From a bacterium (GTDB taxonomy: Bacteria; Myxococcota_A; UBA9160; UBA4427): DNA of 64,000 nucleotides. The translations under genes and the position numbers were made by a program. Position 1 is the first letter of the stretch. The number at the start of each line of letters is the position of its first letter. The notes under the pieces are model-generated. The model had not been told where the DNA came from. It made no database searches and saw only the letters and a list, made by a program, of their open reading frames with translations. This document shows, in pieces, positions 53,878 to 63,188 of this stretch. The stretch is taken from the NCBI GenBank assembly GCA_024742285.1, contig JANSYR010000004.1, positions 372,001 through 436,000 of the forward strand, given 5' to 3'.

Positions 53878-55311
53878 ATGACGAAGAGCGCTGCCGACGT
53901 GTCCTCCGATTCCGTCGCCTCCCTCGATGCGATCCTCGAGCGCCTCGACGGCGGTTTCGAGGAGAGGATCGAGGAGCTCGTGACGCTCGCGAAGATTCCG
54001 AGCGTCTCGGCGGCGGGCTATCCCGCCTCCGAGGTCGCGCGATCCGCGGAGGCCGTGGCGGAGCTCCTCGCCGATTCGGGATTCGAGCGGGTCGAGGTCG
54101 TGCCGCTCGAAGGGGCTCACCCCTACGTGATCGGCGAGTGGTTGGGTGCCGGGCCGGAAGCCGAGACACTCCTTCTCTATGCGCACCACGATGTCCAGCC
54201 GCCGGGTCGCGAGGCGAAGTGGCGGAGTCCCGCGTTCGAGCCCACGCGTCGCGGTGACGAAGGCGAGGCCGGTCGGCTCTACGGCCGAGGGGTCGTCGAC
54301 GACAAGGCGGGGGTCGTGGTCTTCGCCGGGGCGCTCCGCGCCTGGCTCGAGAGCGGGACGCCACCGCCGGTGAACCTGAAGATCGTCGTCGAGGGTGAAG
54401 AAGAGATCGGATCGGGACATCTCGCCGCGTTCCTTCGCGAACACCAGGCACGGCTCCAGGCGGACGTGCTCGTGCTGTCCGACACGGCCAACTTCGCGAC
54501 CGGTTTGCCTTCGATCACGACGAGTCTGCGCGGGATGGTGATCGTCGACGTGCGCGTGCGCGCCCTCGACCATCCGATCCACAGCGGCATGTGGGGCGGA
54601 CCGGTTCCGGACGCGGCGACCGCGCTCTCCCGGATCCTCTCGCGCCTCTTCGACGAAGAGGGCCGTGTCGCGATCCCGGGCTTCGACGACGACGTCCCGG
54701 CGCCGACGGAGGGACAGCGCGCGCGCCTCGAGGCGTTGCCGATCGACGACGACGCCTTCCGGGCCGATGTGGGACTCGTCCCGTCGGCCGAGCTGATCGG
54801 GGGCGGCGGCACGAATCTCTACGAGCGGATCTGGTATCGGCCGGCGGTCTCGCTGGTCGGGCTCGAGGGCATGCCCCTCGCGGAAGCCGCGAACAACCTG
54901 CTCGCCGACGCGGCGGCGAGGGTCGGCGTCCGGCTCGCGCCGGGCCAGGACCCCGCGGCCATGCGCGAGCGGGTGACGGCACTCCTCGGGGCCGATCCGC
55001 CGTGGGGCGTCGAGGTCGAGCTCAGCGTCGAGACCGAGGCGGCGGGCTGGGCCGTCGAGCCCGAGGGTCCTGCCTTCGAAGCCGCCGAGCGCGCGCTGGC
55101 AAAGGGCTACGGCCGCCGGCCGGTCTACATCGGCTGCGGTGGGGGAATTCCCTTCGTCGGGCCCTTCGCGGAGGTCCTCGGCGGTGCGCCCGCGCTGCTC
55201 CTCGGCCTCGAGGACCCGATCTGCAACGCCCATGGCGAGAACGAGAGCCTCGATCTCGCCGACTTCAAACGCGCCCTGCGCTCGGCGACGATCCTGTTCG
55301 GCGAATTCTGA
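53878..55311 (+). CDS. M20 family dipeptidase
   Basis: The 477-residue metallopeptidase has the M20 catalytic set: YAHHDVQPPG (first metal His/Asp), YGRGVVDDKAG (bridging Asp), VVEGEEEIGS (catalytic and metal Glu), DTANF and a C-terminal metal His region, with a dimerisation domain at about 200-330. This is the CNDP/DapE-like dipeptidase type. Substrate specificity cannot be inferred. It follows the EamA gene by 28 bp. Confidence 0.92.
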   Translation: MTKSAADVSSDSVASLDAILERLDGGFEERIEELVTLAKIPSVSAAGYPASEVARSAEAVAELLADSGFERVEVVPLEGAHPYVIGEWLGAGPEAETLLLYAHHDVQPPGREAKWRSPAFEPTRRGDEGEAGRLYGRGVVDDKAGVVVFAGALRAWLESGTPPPVNLKIVVEGEEEIGSGHLAAFLREHQARLQADVLVLSDTANFATGLPSITTSLRGMVIVDVRVRALDHPIHSGMWGGPVPDAATALSRILSRLFDEEGRVAIPGFDDDVPAPTEGQRARLEALPIDDDAFRADVGLVPSAELIGGGGTNLYERIWYRPAVSLVGLEGMPLAEAANNLLADAAARVGVRLAPGQDPAAMRERVTALLGADPPWGVEVELSVETEAAGWAVEPEGPAFEAAERALAKGYGRRPVYIGCGGGIPFVGPFAEVLGGAPALLLGLEDPICNAHGENESLDLADFKRALRSATILFGEF

Positions 55312-55600
55312 GCCGGTCGGTCGACGTTCTTCCGCAGGCGGTCCGCGGAGCGCGAACACGCGCAACTCCGCGTCTCGATTGTTGATTCCACGATACAGCC
55401 CCCCGCCGGTGCCGCGATCCAGATGCTAAGGTGGGCGCGCTTCGAATCCGAAGCGGCCTTTGTCGATCCCGCAGCGGGCCGGTTCGAGCCCGGGGCGACA
55501 CGCTTCGATTCCAGCACGCACACCGCAAACCGCTGCGCGCGCGATCGCGCCCCGACGATCGACGGGGCGCCCCGAACGAGAACTGCAGGAGGAGCCACCC
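55312..55600. other. Leader region of the aconitase gene
   Basis: This gap of about 290 bp ends in CAGGAGGAG just before the aconitase ATG. Its promoter is not evident. I see no strong stem or riboswitch. Confidence 0.35.
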
Positions 55601-57892
55601 ATGTCCGCCGACTCGGCACTCGCGACGACCCCCGAACTCGTCCAGAACACGTACGACAAGCTCAACGCCAACCTCGAGGTGATCCGCGATCGTCTCGGTC
55701 GCCCGCTGACCTACGCCGAGAAGATCCTCCTCGGTCACCTCGACGACGCGAAGGGCCAGGAGCTCATTCCGGGCGATTCGTATCTCCAGCTCCGCCCCGA
55801 TCGCGTCGCCATGCAGGACGCGACGGCGCAGATGGCGCTCCTCCAGTTCATGCAGGCGGGCAAGGACGAGACCGCAGTTCCGTCGACGGTCCACTGTGAC
55901 CATCTCATCCAGGCCTACAAGGGCAAGGACGAGGACATGGACACGGCGCGCACGACGAACGCCGAGGTCTACAACTTCCTGCGCAGCTGCTCCGCACGCT
56001 ACGGCATCGGCTTCTGGGGCCCCGGCGCCGGCATCATCCACCAGGTCGTCCTCGAGAAGTACGCCTTCCCGGGCGGCATGATGATCGGAACGGATTCGCA
56101 CACCCCGAACGCCGGCGGCCTGGGCATGTTCGCCTGCGGCGTCGGCGGCGCGGACGCGGTCGACGTGATGGCGGGGTTCCCCTGGGAGGTGCTCTATCCG
56201 AAGGTCGTCGGCGTCCACCTGACCGGACAGCTCTCCGGCTGGGCCTCGCCGAAGGACGTGATCCTCAAGGTCTGCGAGATCCTGACGGTGAAGGGCGGCA
56301 CGAACCGCGTCGTCGAGTACTTCGGTGATGGCGTCGCGAGTCTCTCCTGCACGGGCAAGGGCACGATCACGAACATGGGCGCCGAGCTCGGCGCCACGAC
56401 CTCGATCTTCCCCTTCGACGAGCGGATGGCGACCTATCTGAAGGCGACGGAGCGAAGCGAGCTCGCGGACCTCGCCAACGCGAACAAGGACCTGCTCACG
56501 CCGGATCCCGACGTCGTCGCGAACCCGGACGGCTACTTCGACGAGATCGTCGAGATCGATCTGTCGACCCTCGAGCCGCACATCGTCGGCCCGCACACGC
56601 CGGACCTCGCCCGCCCGGTCTCGAAGATGGCGTCGGACGCCAAGGAGCAGGGCTACCCGCTCAACCTGAGCTCCTGTCTGATCGGCAGCTGCACGAATTC
56701 CTCCTACGAGGACTTCTCGCGCGCAGCGGACGTGGCCAGCCAGGCTTCCGCCAAGGGCGCCAAGGTCAAGTCGACCCTCTTCTGTACGCCCGGCTCGGAG
56801 CAGGTCGACGAGACCGTGAGCCGGGACGGACAGAAGGAGGCCCTCGAGTCGATCGGTGCGGTCGTCCTCGCGAACGCCTGCGGCCCCTGCATCGGTCAGT
56901 GGAAGCGCGACGACATCGAGCCGGGCGAGTCCAACTCGATCCTCTCGTCCTTCAACCGCAACTTCCCGAAGCGCAACGACGGCAACGCCGAGACGCTCTC
57001 CTTCATCGGAAGCCCGGAGATCTGCATCGCGTTCGCCCTCGCCGGAACCCTCGACTTCAATCCGATGACGGACGAGCTCGAGGCGGGCGACGGCACCCGC
57101 TTCAAGCTCGATCCGCCCGGACCGGCCCCCGAGATCCCGGACGACGGCTTCGTCATCAGCTTCGAGGGCTACCTGGATCCGCCGCCGACCGCCGAGCGCG
57201 CCAGCGTCGAGGTCGAGGTGTCGCCGGACAGCGAGCGGCTCCAGCTCCTGGAGCCCTTCTCGGCCTGGGACGGCAAGGACTACGAGAACCTGCCGCTCCT
57301 TCTGAAGGCCAAGGGCAAGTGCACGACGGACCACATCTCGATGGCCGGACCGTGGCTCCGCTTCCGCGGCCACCTCGACAACATCTCCGACAACATGTTC
57401 ATCGGCGCGATCAACGCGTTCACCGGCGATGCGGGGACGGGCAAGAACGTCGAGACGGGCGAGACGGGCGTCGGCTTCCCGGCGATCGCCCGGGACTACA
57501 AGGCCAAGGGCCTTCGCTGGGTCGTGGTCGGCGACGAGAACTACGGCGAGGGTTCGTCCCGCGAGCACGCGGCGATGGAGCCGCGCCACCTCGGCTGCGC
57601 CGCGGTGATCGTGCGGAGCTTCGCCCGGATCCACCAGGCGAACCTGAAGAAGCAGGGCGTGCTGCCCTTCACCTTCGTCGACCCGGCGGACTACGACAAG
57701 ATCCAGGAGACGGATCGGATCTCGATCGTCGGCCTCGACGGGCTCGCACCCGACCAGAACGTCGACGTGATCGTGACCCACGAAGACGGCTCGGAAGACC
57801 GCTTCCAGGTCGCGCACACGCTCAACGAAGAACAGATCGAGTGGTTCAAGGCGGGATCGGCGCTCAACCTGCTGCGACAGCAGGGGGTCTAG
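55601..57892 (+). CDS. acn: Aconitate hydratase, mitochondrial (ACO2) type
   Basis: This TCA-cycle enzyme interconverts citrate and isocitrate. The 763-residue protein resembles mitochondrial aconitase more than bacterial AcnA (about 890 residues) or AcnB. Its [4Fe-4S] cysteines are in [13 protein letters not shown] and [11 protein letters not shown], the active-site segments are [14 protein letters not shown] and [15 protein letters not shown], and the swivel domain spans about 590-763. Its cluster would be supplied by SUF. The ATG at 55601 follows a strong ribosome site. Confidence 0.94.
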   Translation: MSADSALATTPELVQNTYDKLNANLEVIRDRLGRPLTYAEKILLGHLDDAKGQELIPGDSYLQLRPDRVAMQDATAQMALLQFMQAGKDETAVPSTVHCDHLIQAYKGKDEDMDTARTTNAEVYNFLRSCSARYGIGFWGPGAGIIHQVVLEKYAFPGGMMIGTDSHTPNAGGLGMFACGVGGADAVDVMAGFPWEVLYPKVVGVHLTGQLSGWASPKDVILKVCEILTVKGGTNRVVEYFGDGVASLSCTGKGTITNMGAELGATTSIFPFDERMATYLKATERSELADLANANKDLLTPDPDVVANPDGYFDEIVEIDLSTLEPHIVGPHTPDLARPVSKMASDAKEQGYPLNLSSCLIGSCTNSSYEDFSRAADVASQASAKGAKVKSTLFCTPGSEQVDETVSRDGQKEALESIGAVVLANACGPCIGQWKRDDIEPGESNSILSSFNRNFPKRNDGNAETLSFIGSPEICIAFALAGTLDFNPMTDELEAGDGTRFKLDPPGPAPEIPDDGFVISFEGYLDPPPTAERASVEVEVSPDSERLQLLEPFSAWDGKDYENLPLLLKAKGKCTTDHISMAGPWLRFRGHLDNISDNMFIGAINAFTGDAGTGKNVETGETGVGFPAIARDYKAKGLRWVVVGDENYGEGSSREHAAMEPRHLGCAAVIVRSFARIHQANLKKQGVLPFTFVDPADYDKIQETDRISIVGLDGLAPDQNVDVIVTHEDGSEDRFQVAHTLNEEQIEWFKAGSALNLLRQQGV

Positions 57893-57917
57893 CGCCCATC
57901 GCTCGGCAGGGTCCGGA

Positions 57918-58634
57918 TCAGTCGGACGCCCCGTCGATCTCTTCGGCGGGGCGTTCTTCGTTCGGGCGCCCCAGAAAGACGTCGCGCAGCCACGCCCGGC
58001 CTTCCGCGAAGGTCAGCGGGATCGCGAGGACGCCGCCGAGCACGGCCACGGGCGCGAGCAGGGCCGTCCAGCTGGCCTCGACGAGCGCGTTGCCGAAATA
58101 GGCGAAGACGGCGGCGCGGATCACGCCGCCCACGAACGCCGCCACGACGAAGTTCGCGCCCGGCATCGGGGTCCAGCCCGCCGCGGCGTGGAGCGGGGTC
58201 AGCGGCGAGATCGGGTAGCCGAAGGCCAGGCTGAAGGCGACGATGCCGGTCCGGCGGCTCGTGAAGTTCAGGATCTTCTGCACGCCGTCGCCGAGTCGCT
58301 TCTCGATCACGTGGCGTCCCGCATAGCGGGCGGCGGCGAACACGGCGGAGCCCGAGAGCATCAGACCGGCGCCCCCGACCAACGCGCCGACCCACGTACC
58401 GAAGCAGAGCCCCGCGGCGATCAGGACGAGCTGCGAGGGGAGGCCGAGGAGCGCGCGGCCGGCGACGATGAAGACGAAGAGGACGGGCGCCGCCGGTCCG
58501 AGATCGAGCACGTAGTCGCGGATGGCCTCCGCCTCGAACTCGATGCCGAGGCGGGTCCGGAGGATCGTTCCCGCGACGTAGACGACCACGAGGATCCCGC
58601 TGACGATGAGGAGGCGTCGGACCGTCGGGTTCAT
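57918..58634 (-). CDS. TVP38/TMEM64 (DedA-like) membrane protein
   Basis: The 238-residue protein has about five to six hydrophobic segments and the SNARE-associated domain pattern, with GLPSQLVLIAAGLCFGTWVGALVGGAG and the re-entrant GYPISPLTPLHAAAGWTPMP. Related proteins are thought to help lipid scrambling or undecaprenyl-phosphate recycling, and the exact role of this branch is not known. Start ATG 58634, or 58646. It is divergent from the lipid kinase gene across 73 bp. Confidence 0.87.
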   Translation of the reverse strand: MNPTVRRLLIVSGILVVVYVAGTILRTRLGIEFEAEAIRDYVLDLGPAAPVLFVFIVAGRALLGLPSQLVLIAAGLCFGTWVGALVGGAGLMLSGSAVFAAARYAGRHVIEKRLGDGVQKILNFTSRRTGIVAFSLAFGYPISPLTPLHAAAGWTPMPGANFVVAAFVGGVIRAAVFAYFGNALVEASWTALLAPVAVLGGVLAIPLTFAEGRAWLRDVFLGRPNEERPAEEIDGASD

Positions 58635-58707
58635 GGCGGGGAGCATACTGGGTCCGGGTCCCGAGCCGCGGCGAAAGTTCCACTTCGGATTTCGGTACCG
58701 TCGCGGC

Positions 58708-59673
58708 GTGGAGAGGGACACCGTCGTCTGCCTCAATCCGGCGAGCGCCGCCGGCCGGACCGGTCGCGAACGGCGAGCGATCGTCGCGGCGATCGAGTCG
58801 AGGCTCGGCCCGGTCGAATGCGTCGTCACCCGCGCATCCGGAGATGCGGCACGGATCGCCGCGGAGGCGTGTCGTGACGGCATCACGCGCCTGCTGGTGG
58901 CGGGCGGTGACGGCACGATCAACGAAGTAGCCACGGGACTTCTCGGCGAGGGGGCACCGTCGGGGCCGCGGCCCCGCCTCGGACTCCTGCCCCTCGGCTC
59001 CGGCTGGGACTTCGCTCGGAGCCTCGATCTGCCGCGCCGTCTCGACGCCGCCCTCGACGTGATCGCGAGCGGCGCCGTACGGCGGATCGACGCAGGGCGA
59101 GCCGTCGTCCGGACCGGGGGCGGCGCCCCCCGCGAGCGCGTCTTCGTGAACGAAGCGAGCGCGGGGCTCTCCGGGGACACGATCCGGATCGTCGGTCGCT
59201 TCGCGAAGCGGGTCGGGGCGCGGGCGGGCTTCGCCCTCGGCGCGGTCGCGGCGATCCTCTCGCATCGCGCCCTCGAGGCCGCCGTCGAGGTCGACGGCGA
59301 GCGGATCTACGAAGGCCCGATCTCGCTCGTCGTCGCGGCGAACGGCTGCTGTTTCGGCGCGGGGATGAAGGTCGCTCCGAACGCGCGGCCCGACGACGGG
59401 CAGCTCGAGCTGGTCCTCGTTCGCGGGCTCTCGGTTCCTGCTCTGCTGGCGAATCTGCCTTCGCTCTTCGCGGGCACGCATGGGCGTCACCCCGCGGTGT
59501 CCTTCCACGCGGCGCGGACGGTGTCGATCGAACCGAAAGGGCGGGCGATGAACGCCGATCTGGATGGAGAATCCATGGGGACGCTGCCGCTTCGGGCGGA
59601 GGTGCTGTCCGGTGCGCTCGAGGTCTTCGCGCCGGCCGCAAGGGCCGGCGAGTCGGAGGGGGCGGACGCGTGA
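58708..59673 (+). CDS. Diacylglycerol/sphingosine kinase-family lipid kinase
   Basis: The 321-residue protein has the catalytic GGDGTINEVATGLL and LPLGSGWDFARSLDLP motifs of DAGK/YegS/sphingosine kinases, with the C-terminal beta domain (about 140-310). GTG 58708 is the chosen start. The open frame further upstream lacks family features. It may phosphorylate diacylglycerol or a sphingoid base. The nearby serine palmitoyltransferase makes the latter worth testing. It overlaps the queuosine-salvage gene by 4 bp (GTGA). Confidence 0.88.
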   Translation: MERDTVVCLNPASAAGRTGRERRAIVAAIESRLGPVECVVTRASGDAARIAAEACRDGITRLLVAGGDGTINEVATGLLGEGAPSGPRPRLGLLPLGSGWDFARSLDLPRRLDAALDVIASGAVRRIDAGRAVVRTGGGAPRERVFVNEASAGLSGDTIRIVGRFAKRVGARAGFALGAVAAILSHRALEAAVEVDGERIYEGPISLVVAANGCCFGAGMKVAPNARPDDGQLELVLVRGLSVPALLANLPSLFAGTHGRHPAVSFHAARTVSIEPKGRAMNADLDGESMGTLPLRAEVLSGALEVFAPAARAGESEGADA

Positions 59674-60632
59674 GTGATGTCTTCGACGCGATCCGGACGC
59701 GCTGCGCCGAGGTCACGCGGCTCGCGCGCTTCGTCGCGATCGACGAGCCCGGGCTCGCGCGATTCGCGGACGAGCTGGCGCGTGAACCCTGGCCCGAGGA
59801 CGATCTCGATCCGGCGCATCACTTCGAGGGCGATGACGAGACGATGCTCGCGTTCACCTTCCTGCTCGACGCCATCAACTTCGGCTCGGGGTGGTTCCCC
59901 GTCCTCGCGAAGCGCGATGGGATGAGCGGCTACCGGACCGTCGCGACCGCCTGCAAGGAGCGCTTCGAACGGGACGGCGCGCCCGATGCGCGGGCGCTCG
60001 GCCGGGCGACCCCCGAATCGATGGCGACGATGCTCGGGCAGGACGCGAGCGAGCCCGAGGTCGCCGAGCTGATGGCCCTCTTCGCCCGGGCCTGGCGCGA
60101 CTTCGGCGCGTGGCTCGAGGCGTCGTACGAAGGGCGCTACGACCGCGCGATCGAAGCCGCCCGGGGCTCCGCGGCGCGCCTCGTCGACGCGTTGACGGAG
60201 ATGCCGCTCTACCAGGATCGGGCGCGCTACGGCGGGATCGACGTGCCCTTCTACAAGCGAGCCCAGATCACCGCTGCCGACTTGAGCCGTGCCTTTCCCG
60301 GAAAGCCCTGGGGCACGTTCCGCGATCTCGATCGACTCACGCTCTTCGCGGACAACCTGGTGCCGCACGTCCTTCGCTGTCGTGGCGTCCTCGACTACGA
60401 CGAGGGGCTGCTCGCGAGGATCGATCGCGGGGATCGGCTCGAGGTCGGTTCGCCGGAGGAGGTGGAGATCCGTGCGGTCGCCGTCGTCGCGGTCGAGCGG
60501 CTCGTGGCGGCGCTCGCCGGACGCGGTCGACCCACGACGGCGCACGTCCTCGACGGGCTGCTCTGGAACGCGGGGCAGGCCAGGGAGATCAAGGCGCATC
60601 CGCGGCACCGCGCGCGGTGCGCCTTCTATTGA
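59670..60632 (+). CDS. Queuosine salvage protein, DUF2419/Qng1 family
   Basis: The 320-residue protein matches the DUF2419 family, whose members hydrolyse queuosine-5'-monophosphate to free queuine for reuse. It shows LDAINFGSGWFP, the segment from FYKRAQITAADLSRAFPGKP to LTLFADNLVPHVLR, and GSPEEVEIRAVAV with a C-terminal LLWNAGQAREIKAHPRHR. This is common in eukaryotes and in a scatter of bacteria. It overlaps the lipid kinase gene by 4 bp. Start GTG 59670. Confidence 0.87.
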   Translation: MSDVFDAIRTRCAEVTRLARFVAIDEPGLARFADELAREPWPEDDLDPAHHFEGDDETMLAFTFLLDAINFGSGWFPVLAKRDGMSGYRTVATACKERFERDGAPDARALGRATPESMATMLGQDASEPEVAELMALFARAWRDFGAWLEASYEGRYDRAIEAARGSAARLVDALTEMPLYQDRARYGGIDVPFYKRAQITAADLSRAFPGKPWGTFRDLDRLTLFADNLVPHVLRCRGVLDYDEGLLARIDRGDRLEVGSPEEVEIRAVAVVAVERLVAALAGRGRPTTAHVLDGLLWNAGQAREIKAHPRHRARCAFY

Positions 60633-60666
60633 TGGACGAGACGGGCTGGGAGCTACCTTCGGCGCG

Positions 60667-61170
60667 ATGAAGATCCTCGACGGCAATTTCTGGATCATCT
60701 TCGGCCTGCTGATCGCGCTCTCCGGCCTCGCGCTCTGGCGCGGCGGCACGCCCTTTCTGGGCGAAGCGCTCGGCGGCGGGATGAAGCTCTTCCTGCGCTT
60801 CGGACTCGTGCTCTTCGTCTCGTTCCTGGTGGCCGGCCTCGCGGAGGCGTTGATGCCGCGCGAGTGGGTCCAGTCGTCGCTCGGGCCCGAGTCTGGGTGG
60901 AAGGGGCTGCTGATCGCGACGGCCGCCGGCGCGATCACGCCGGCGGGGCCCTTCGTGTCGATGCCGCTGGCGGCGGCGATGCTTCGCGCGGGGGCGGGTG
61001 CGGCCGCGGTGATCACCTTCCTGTCCGCCTGGAGCCTGCTCGCGATCCATCGGCTGATCGCCTGGGAGGTTCCGATCCTGGGCGCGGGCTTCGCGGTCTC
61101 GCGTTGGGCGCTCTGTCTCGTCCTTCCGCCTCTGGTCGGCCTGCTCGCGCGCGCCCTGCTCCGGAGCTGA
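60667..61170 (+). CDS. Half-size DUF318/YraQ-like permease
   Basis: The 167-residue membrane protein has about four to five hydrophobic segments, with GAITPAGPFVSMPLAAAMLRAG and SAWSLLAIHRLIAWEVPILG. These resemble one half of the DUF318/YraQ permease family, and the full-length members of that family are about twice as long. It may work as a homodimer. It lies 34 bp after the queuosine gene. ATG 60667 is chosen over a longer upstream frame. Confidence 0.65.
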   Translation: MKILDGNFWIIFGLLIALSGLALWRGGTPFLGEALGGGMKLFLRFGLVLFVSFLVAGLAEALMPREWVQSSLGPESGWKGLLIATAAGAITPAGPFVSMPLAAAMLRAGAGAAAVITFLSAWSLLAIHRLIAWEVPILGAGFAVSRWALCLVLPPLVGLLARALLRS

Positions 61171-61268
61171 ATCCGGCCGTCTGCGCCCTGCCTGCGCCCT
61201 GCCAGCGAATCCCTGCATCCCGTCTCGCGACGTCGAGGGGTACCCTCGCTCGGCCCGCGGAGGAATCC

Positions 61269-61832
61269 ATGGTTCTGCTCGTACTCGGTGTCGCCCTCTT
61301 CGCGTTCGCTCATTTCGCGACCGCCCTCGACCTCGCTCCGAGAAGGCGATCGATTGAACGCTTCGGTGCGGACGGCCATCGCGGCGTCTTCTCCCTGGTG
61401 GTGATCGCCGCCGTCGCCCTGATCGTCCTCGGTTGGCGCGGGAGCGAGCCCGTCTTCCTCTACGGTCCGCCGGCGTGGAGTCGCGCCGCGGCGAACGGGG
61501 CGATGGTGATCGCGTTCTTCCTCTTCGTGGCGAGCAGCGCGCCCTCGAACGTGCGCCGCTTCCTTCGACATCCGCAGCTGCTCTCCGTGCTCGTATGGGC
61601 CATCGCCCATCTCGTGGCGAATGGCGACGTGCGGTCGGTGGTCCTCTTCGGCGGGCTCGGCGCCTGGGCGGCGCTCATGATCCCGGCGCTGAACCGGCGG
61701 GACGGTGCTTGGGAACGCCCGGCGCCGCAGCCGTTCGTGGGCGACGTCGTCGTGGTCGCGATCGCGGGGGCCGTCTTCTTCGGCGTGCGCTGGGCGCATC
61801 CCTGGATCGCCGGCGTCTCCGCCGCGTTCTGA
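61269..61832 (+). CDS. NnrU family membrane protein
   Basis: The 187-residue protein has about five hydrophobic segments, the SAPSNVRRFLRHPQLLSVLVWAIAHLVANGD segment typical of NnrU, and an N-terminal FAHFATALDLAPRR. NnrU was named from denitrifiers, but homologues are widespread and some related proteins act in carotenoid isomerisation. No denitrification gene is near. GGAGGAA precedes the ATG at 61269. Confidence 0.85.
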   Translation: MVLLVLGVALFAFAHFATALDLAPRRRSIERFGADGHRGVFSLVVIAAVALIVLGWRGSEPVFLYGPPAWSRAAANGAMVIAFFLFVASSAPSNVRRFLRHPQLLSVLVWAIAHLVANGDVRSVVLFGGLGAWAALMIPALNRRDGAWERPAPQPFVGDVVVVAIAGAVFFGVRWAHPWIAGVSAAF

Positions 61833-61850
61833 ACGCGGCCGCCGGCCCGC

Positions 61851-63188
61851 TCAGCGATCGGCGGCGAGCACGCGTTCGAGGCTCGCGTGGATCGCCTCGA
61901 GGTCGCTCGCTGGCAGCGCGTGGCGAGCGAGCGCGTCGCCCACGGCTTTCCGCGTCGGCGCATCGACGTCGCTCGCGGCGGCCTCCACGAGCAGCGCGGC
62001 GATCCGGTCCCCGAGATCGAGCAGGGCGGGTCGCACGTCGTCCGCGAGTCGGGCGGCGGCGGCCTCGAGCGCCGTCGCCGGTGCGGGCGCCTCGGCGCTC
62101 GTCGGGTTCGCTCGCGTCCAGGCGCGTTGGATCGACTTCGCGGCCTCGATCTGCGCCTGGTAGAAGGCGCGGATGCCGGCTTCGTCGGGCGCCGGCAGAC
62201 CTCGCGCTGCCGCTTCGTTCGCGACCGAGCCGGCCGCGCGGTCGAGGACCGTCGCCTCCCGTGGCCGATCCTCGATCGGGCGGGTCATCACCTGCTTGAC
62301 CCGCGCGACCTCGGTCATGAGCGAGAGTCGGTCGTCGAGGAGGGCGAGGAGCGCGGCGACGGTTTCCGCGGTTCGGTCCGCGGGCAGAGCGTGCTTCGCT
62401 CGCAACGCGGCGAGGGTCCCGTCCCGTTCGGCCGCCTGGAGCCAGGCATCGAAGCGGGCGCGCTCGTCCTCGGACCCGACCGGGAACCAGGCCGCCTTCC
62501 GATCCCGCGTGAGCGGTCCGATCGCCCGGAGCCCTGGTCGGCGCGTCTGCCAGTGGGGGGCCTCGAGGGAATCCGTGACGACCGCGTCGACGCCGGGCCC
62601 TTCGAGTCGGTCGAGCACCGACCCGTTGTCCGGCACCGGCACGATCCGCGCGTCCGGGAAGAGCGCTCGGGCCGTTCGCTCGAGATGGCCCCCCGCGTTG
62701 ACCGCGAAGGTGAGGCCCGGGCCGGCGAGTGTCCCGACGTCGGCGAGGGGCCCATCCGCCGGGACGAGGACGACCGCCCCGCTGACCGTGACGGGCAGGC
62801 TGAAGCGGCCCGCGATCGAACGGTCTGCCCGGACGGTCACGCCCGAGAGCGCGAAGTCGAAACGTCCCTCGTCGAGATCCCTCGCGAGCGTCCTCCAGAC
62901 GAAGGGCACCCATTCGACCCGGCGACCGGTCGAGGCCGCGTACGCTTCACCGAGATCGATGGAAAAGCCCCTCGGGTCCGTCTGGGAGGGCGCCAGGGCC
63001 AGCGAGAACGGGTGGTAGTCGCCGCTCGTGCCGATTCGGAGCGTATCGGCCGGCGGGGCGGAACCGCTCGGGCCGCCCAGGCAACCGAGGGCCGAGAGGG
63101 TCGCCAGCAATGCGAACAGGTTCGCAATCGAGGTGAAGACGCTTCGATTCGCTGCATCGGGGCGAGAAAGATTTTCCATTCCAGACAT
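61851..63188 (-). CDS. Secreted cyclohexadienyl dehydratase-chorismate mutase fusion
   Basis: This 445-residue fusion has a signal peptide with a possible lipid-attachment Cys (about residue 36). A substrate-binding-type domain (about 50-267) resembles cyclohexadienyl dehydratase PheC (GTSGDYHPFSL, GRFDFALSGVTV, NAGGHLERTAR, VPDNGSVLD, VDAVVTDSLEA). Then comes an AroQ-gamma chorismate mutase (about 274-445) with LLDDRLSLMTEVARVKQ, PIEDRPREATVLDRA and AFYQAQIEAAKSIQRAW. Together these would turn chorismate into prephenate and then phenylpyruvate outside the cytoplasm. The alternative is an amino-acid-binding protein, but the PheC-like pattern favours catalysis. Start ATG 63188 (second Met at 63179). 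The minus-strand gene stands alone, convergent with nnrU. Confidence 0.85.
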   Translation of the reverse strand: MSGMENLSRPDAANRSVFTSIANLFALLATLSALGCLGGPSGSAPPADTLRIGTSGDYHPFSLALAPSQTDPRGFSIDLGEAYAASTGRRVEWVPFVWRTLARDLDEGRFDFALSGVTVRADRSIAGRFSLPVTVSGAVVLVPADGPLADVGTLAGPGLTFAVNAGGHLERTARALFPDARIVPVPDNGSVLDRLEGPGVDAVVTDSLEAPHWQTRRPGLRAIGPLTRDRKAAWFPVGSEDERARFDAWLQAAERDGTLAALRAKHALPADRTAETVAALLALLDDRLSLMTEVARVKQVMTRPIEDRPREATVLDRAAGSVANEAAARGLPAPDEAGIRAFYQAQIEAAKSIQRAWTRANPTSAEAPAPATALEAAAARLADDVRPALLDLGDRIAALLVEAAASDVDAPTRKAVGDALARHALPASDLEAIHASLERVLAADR

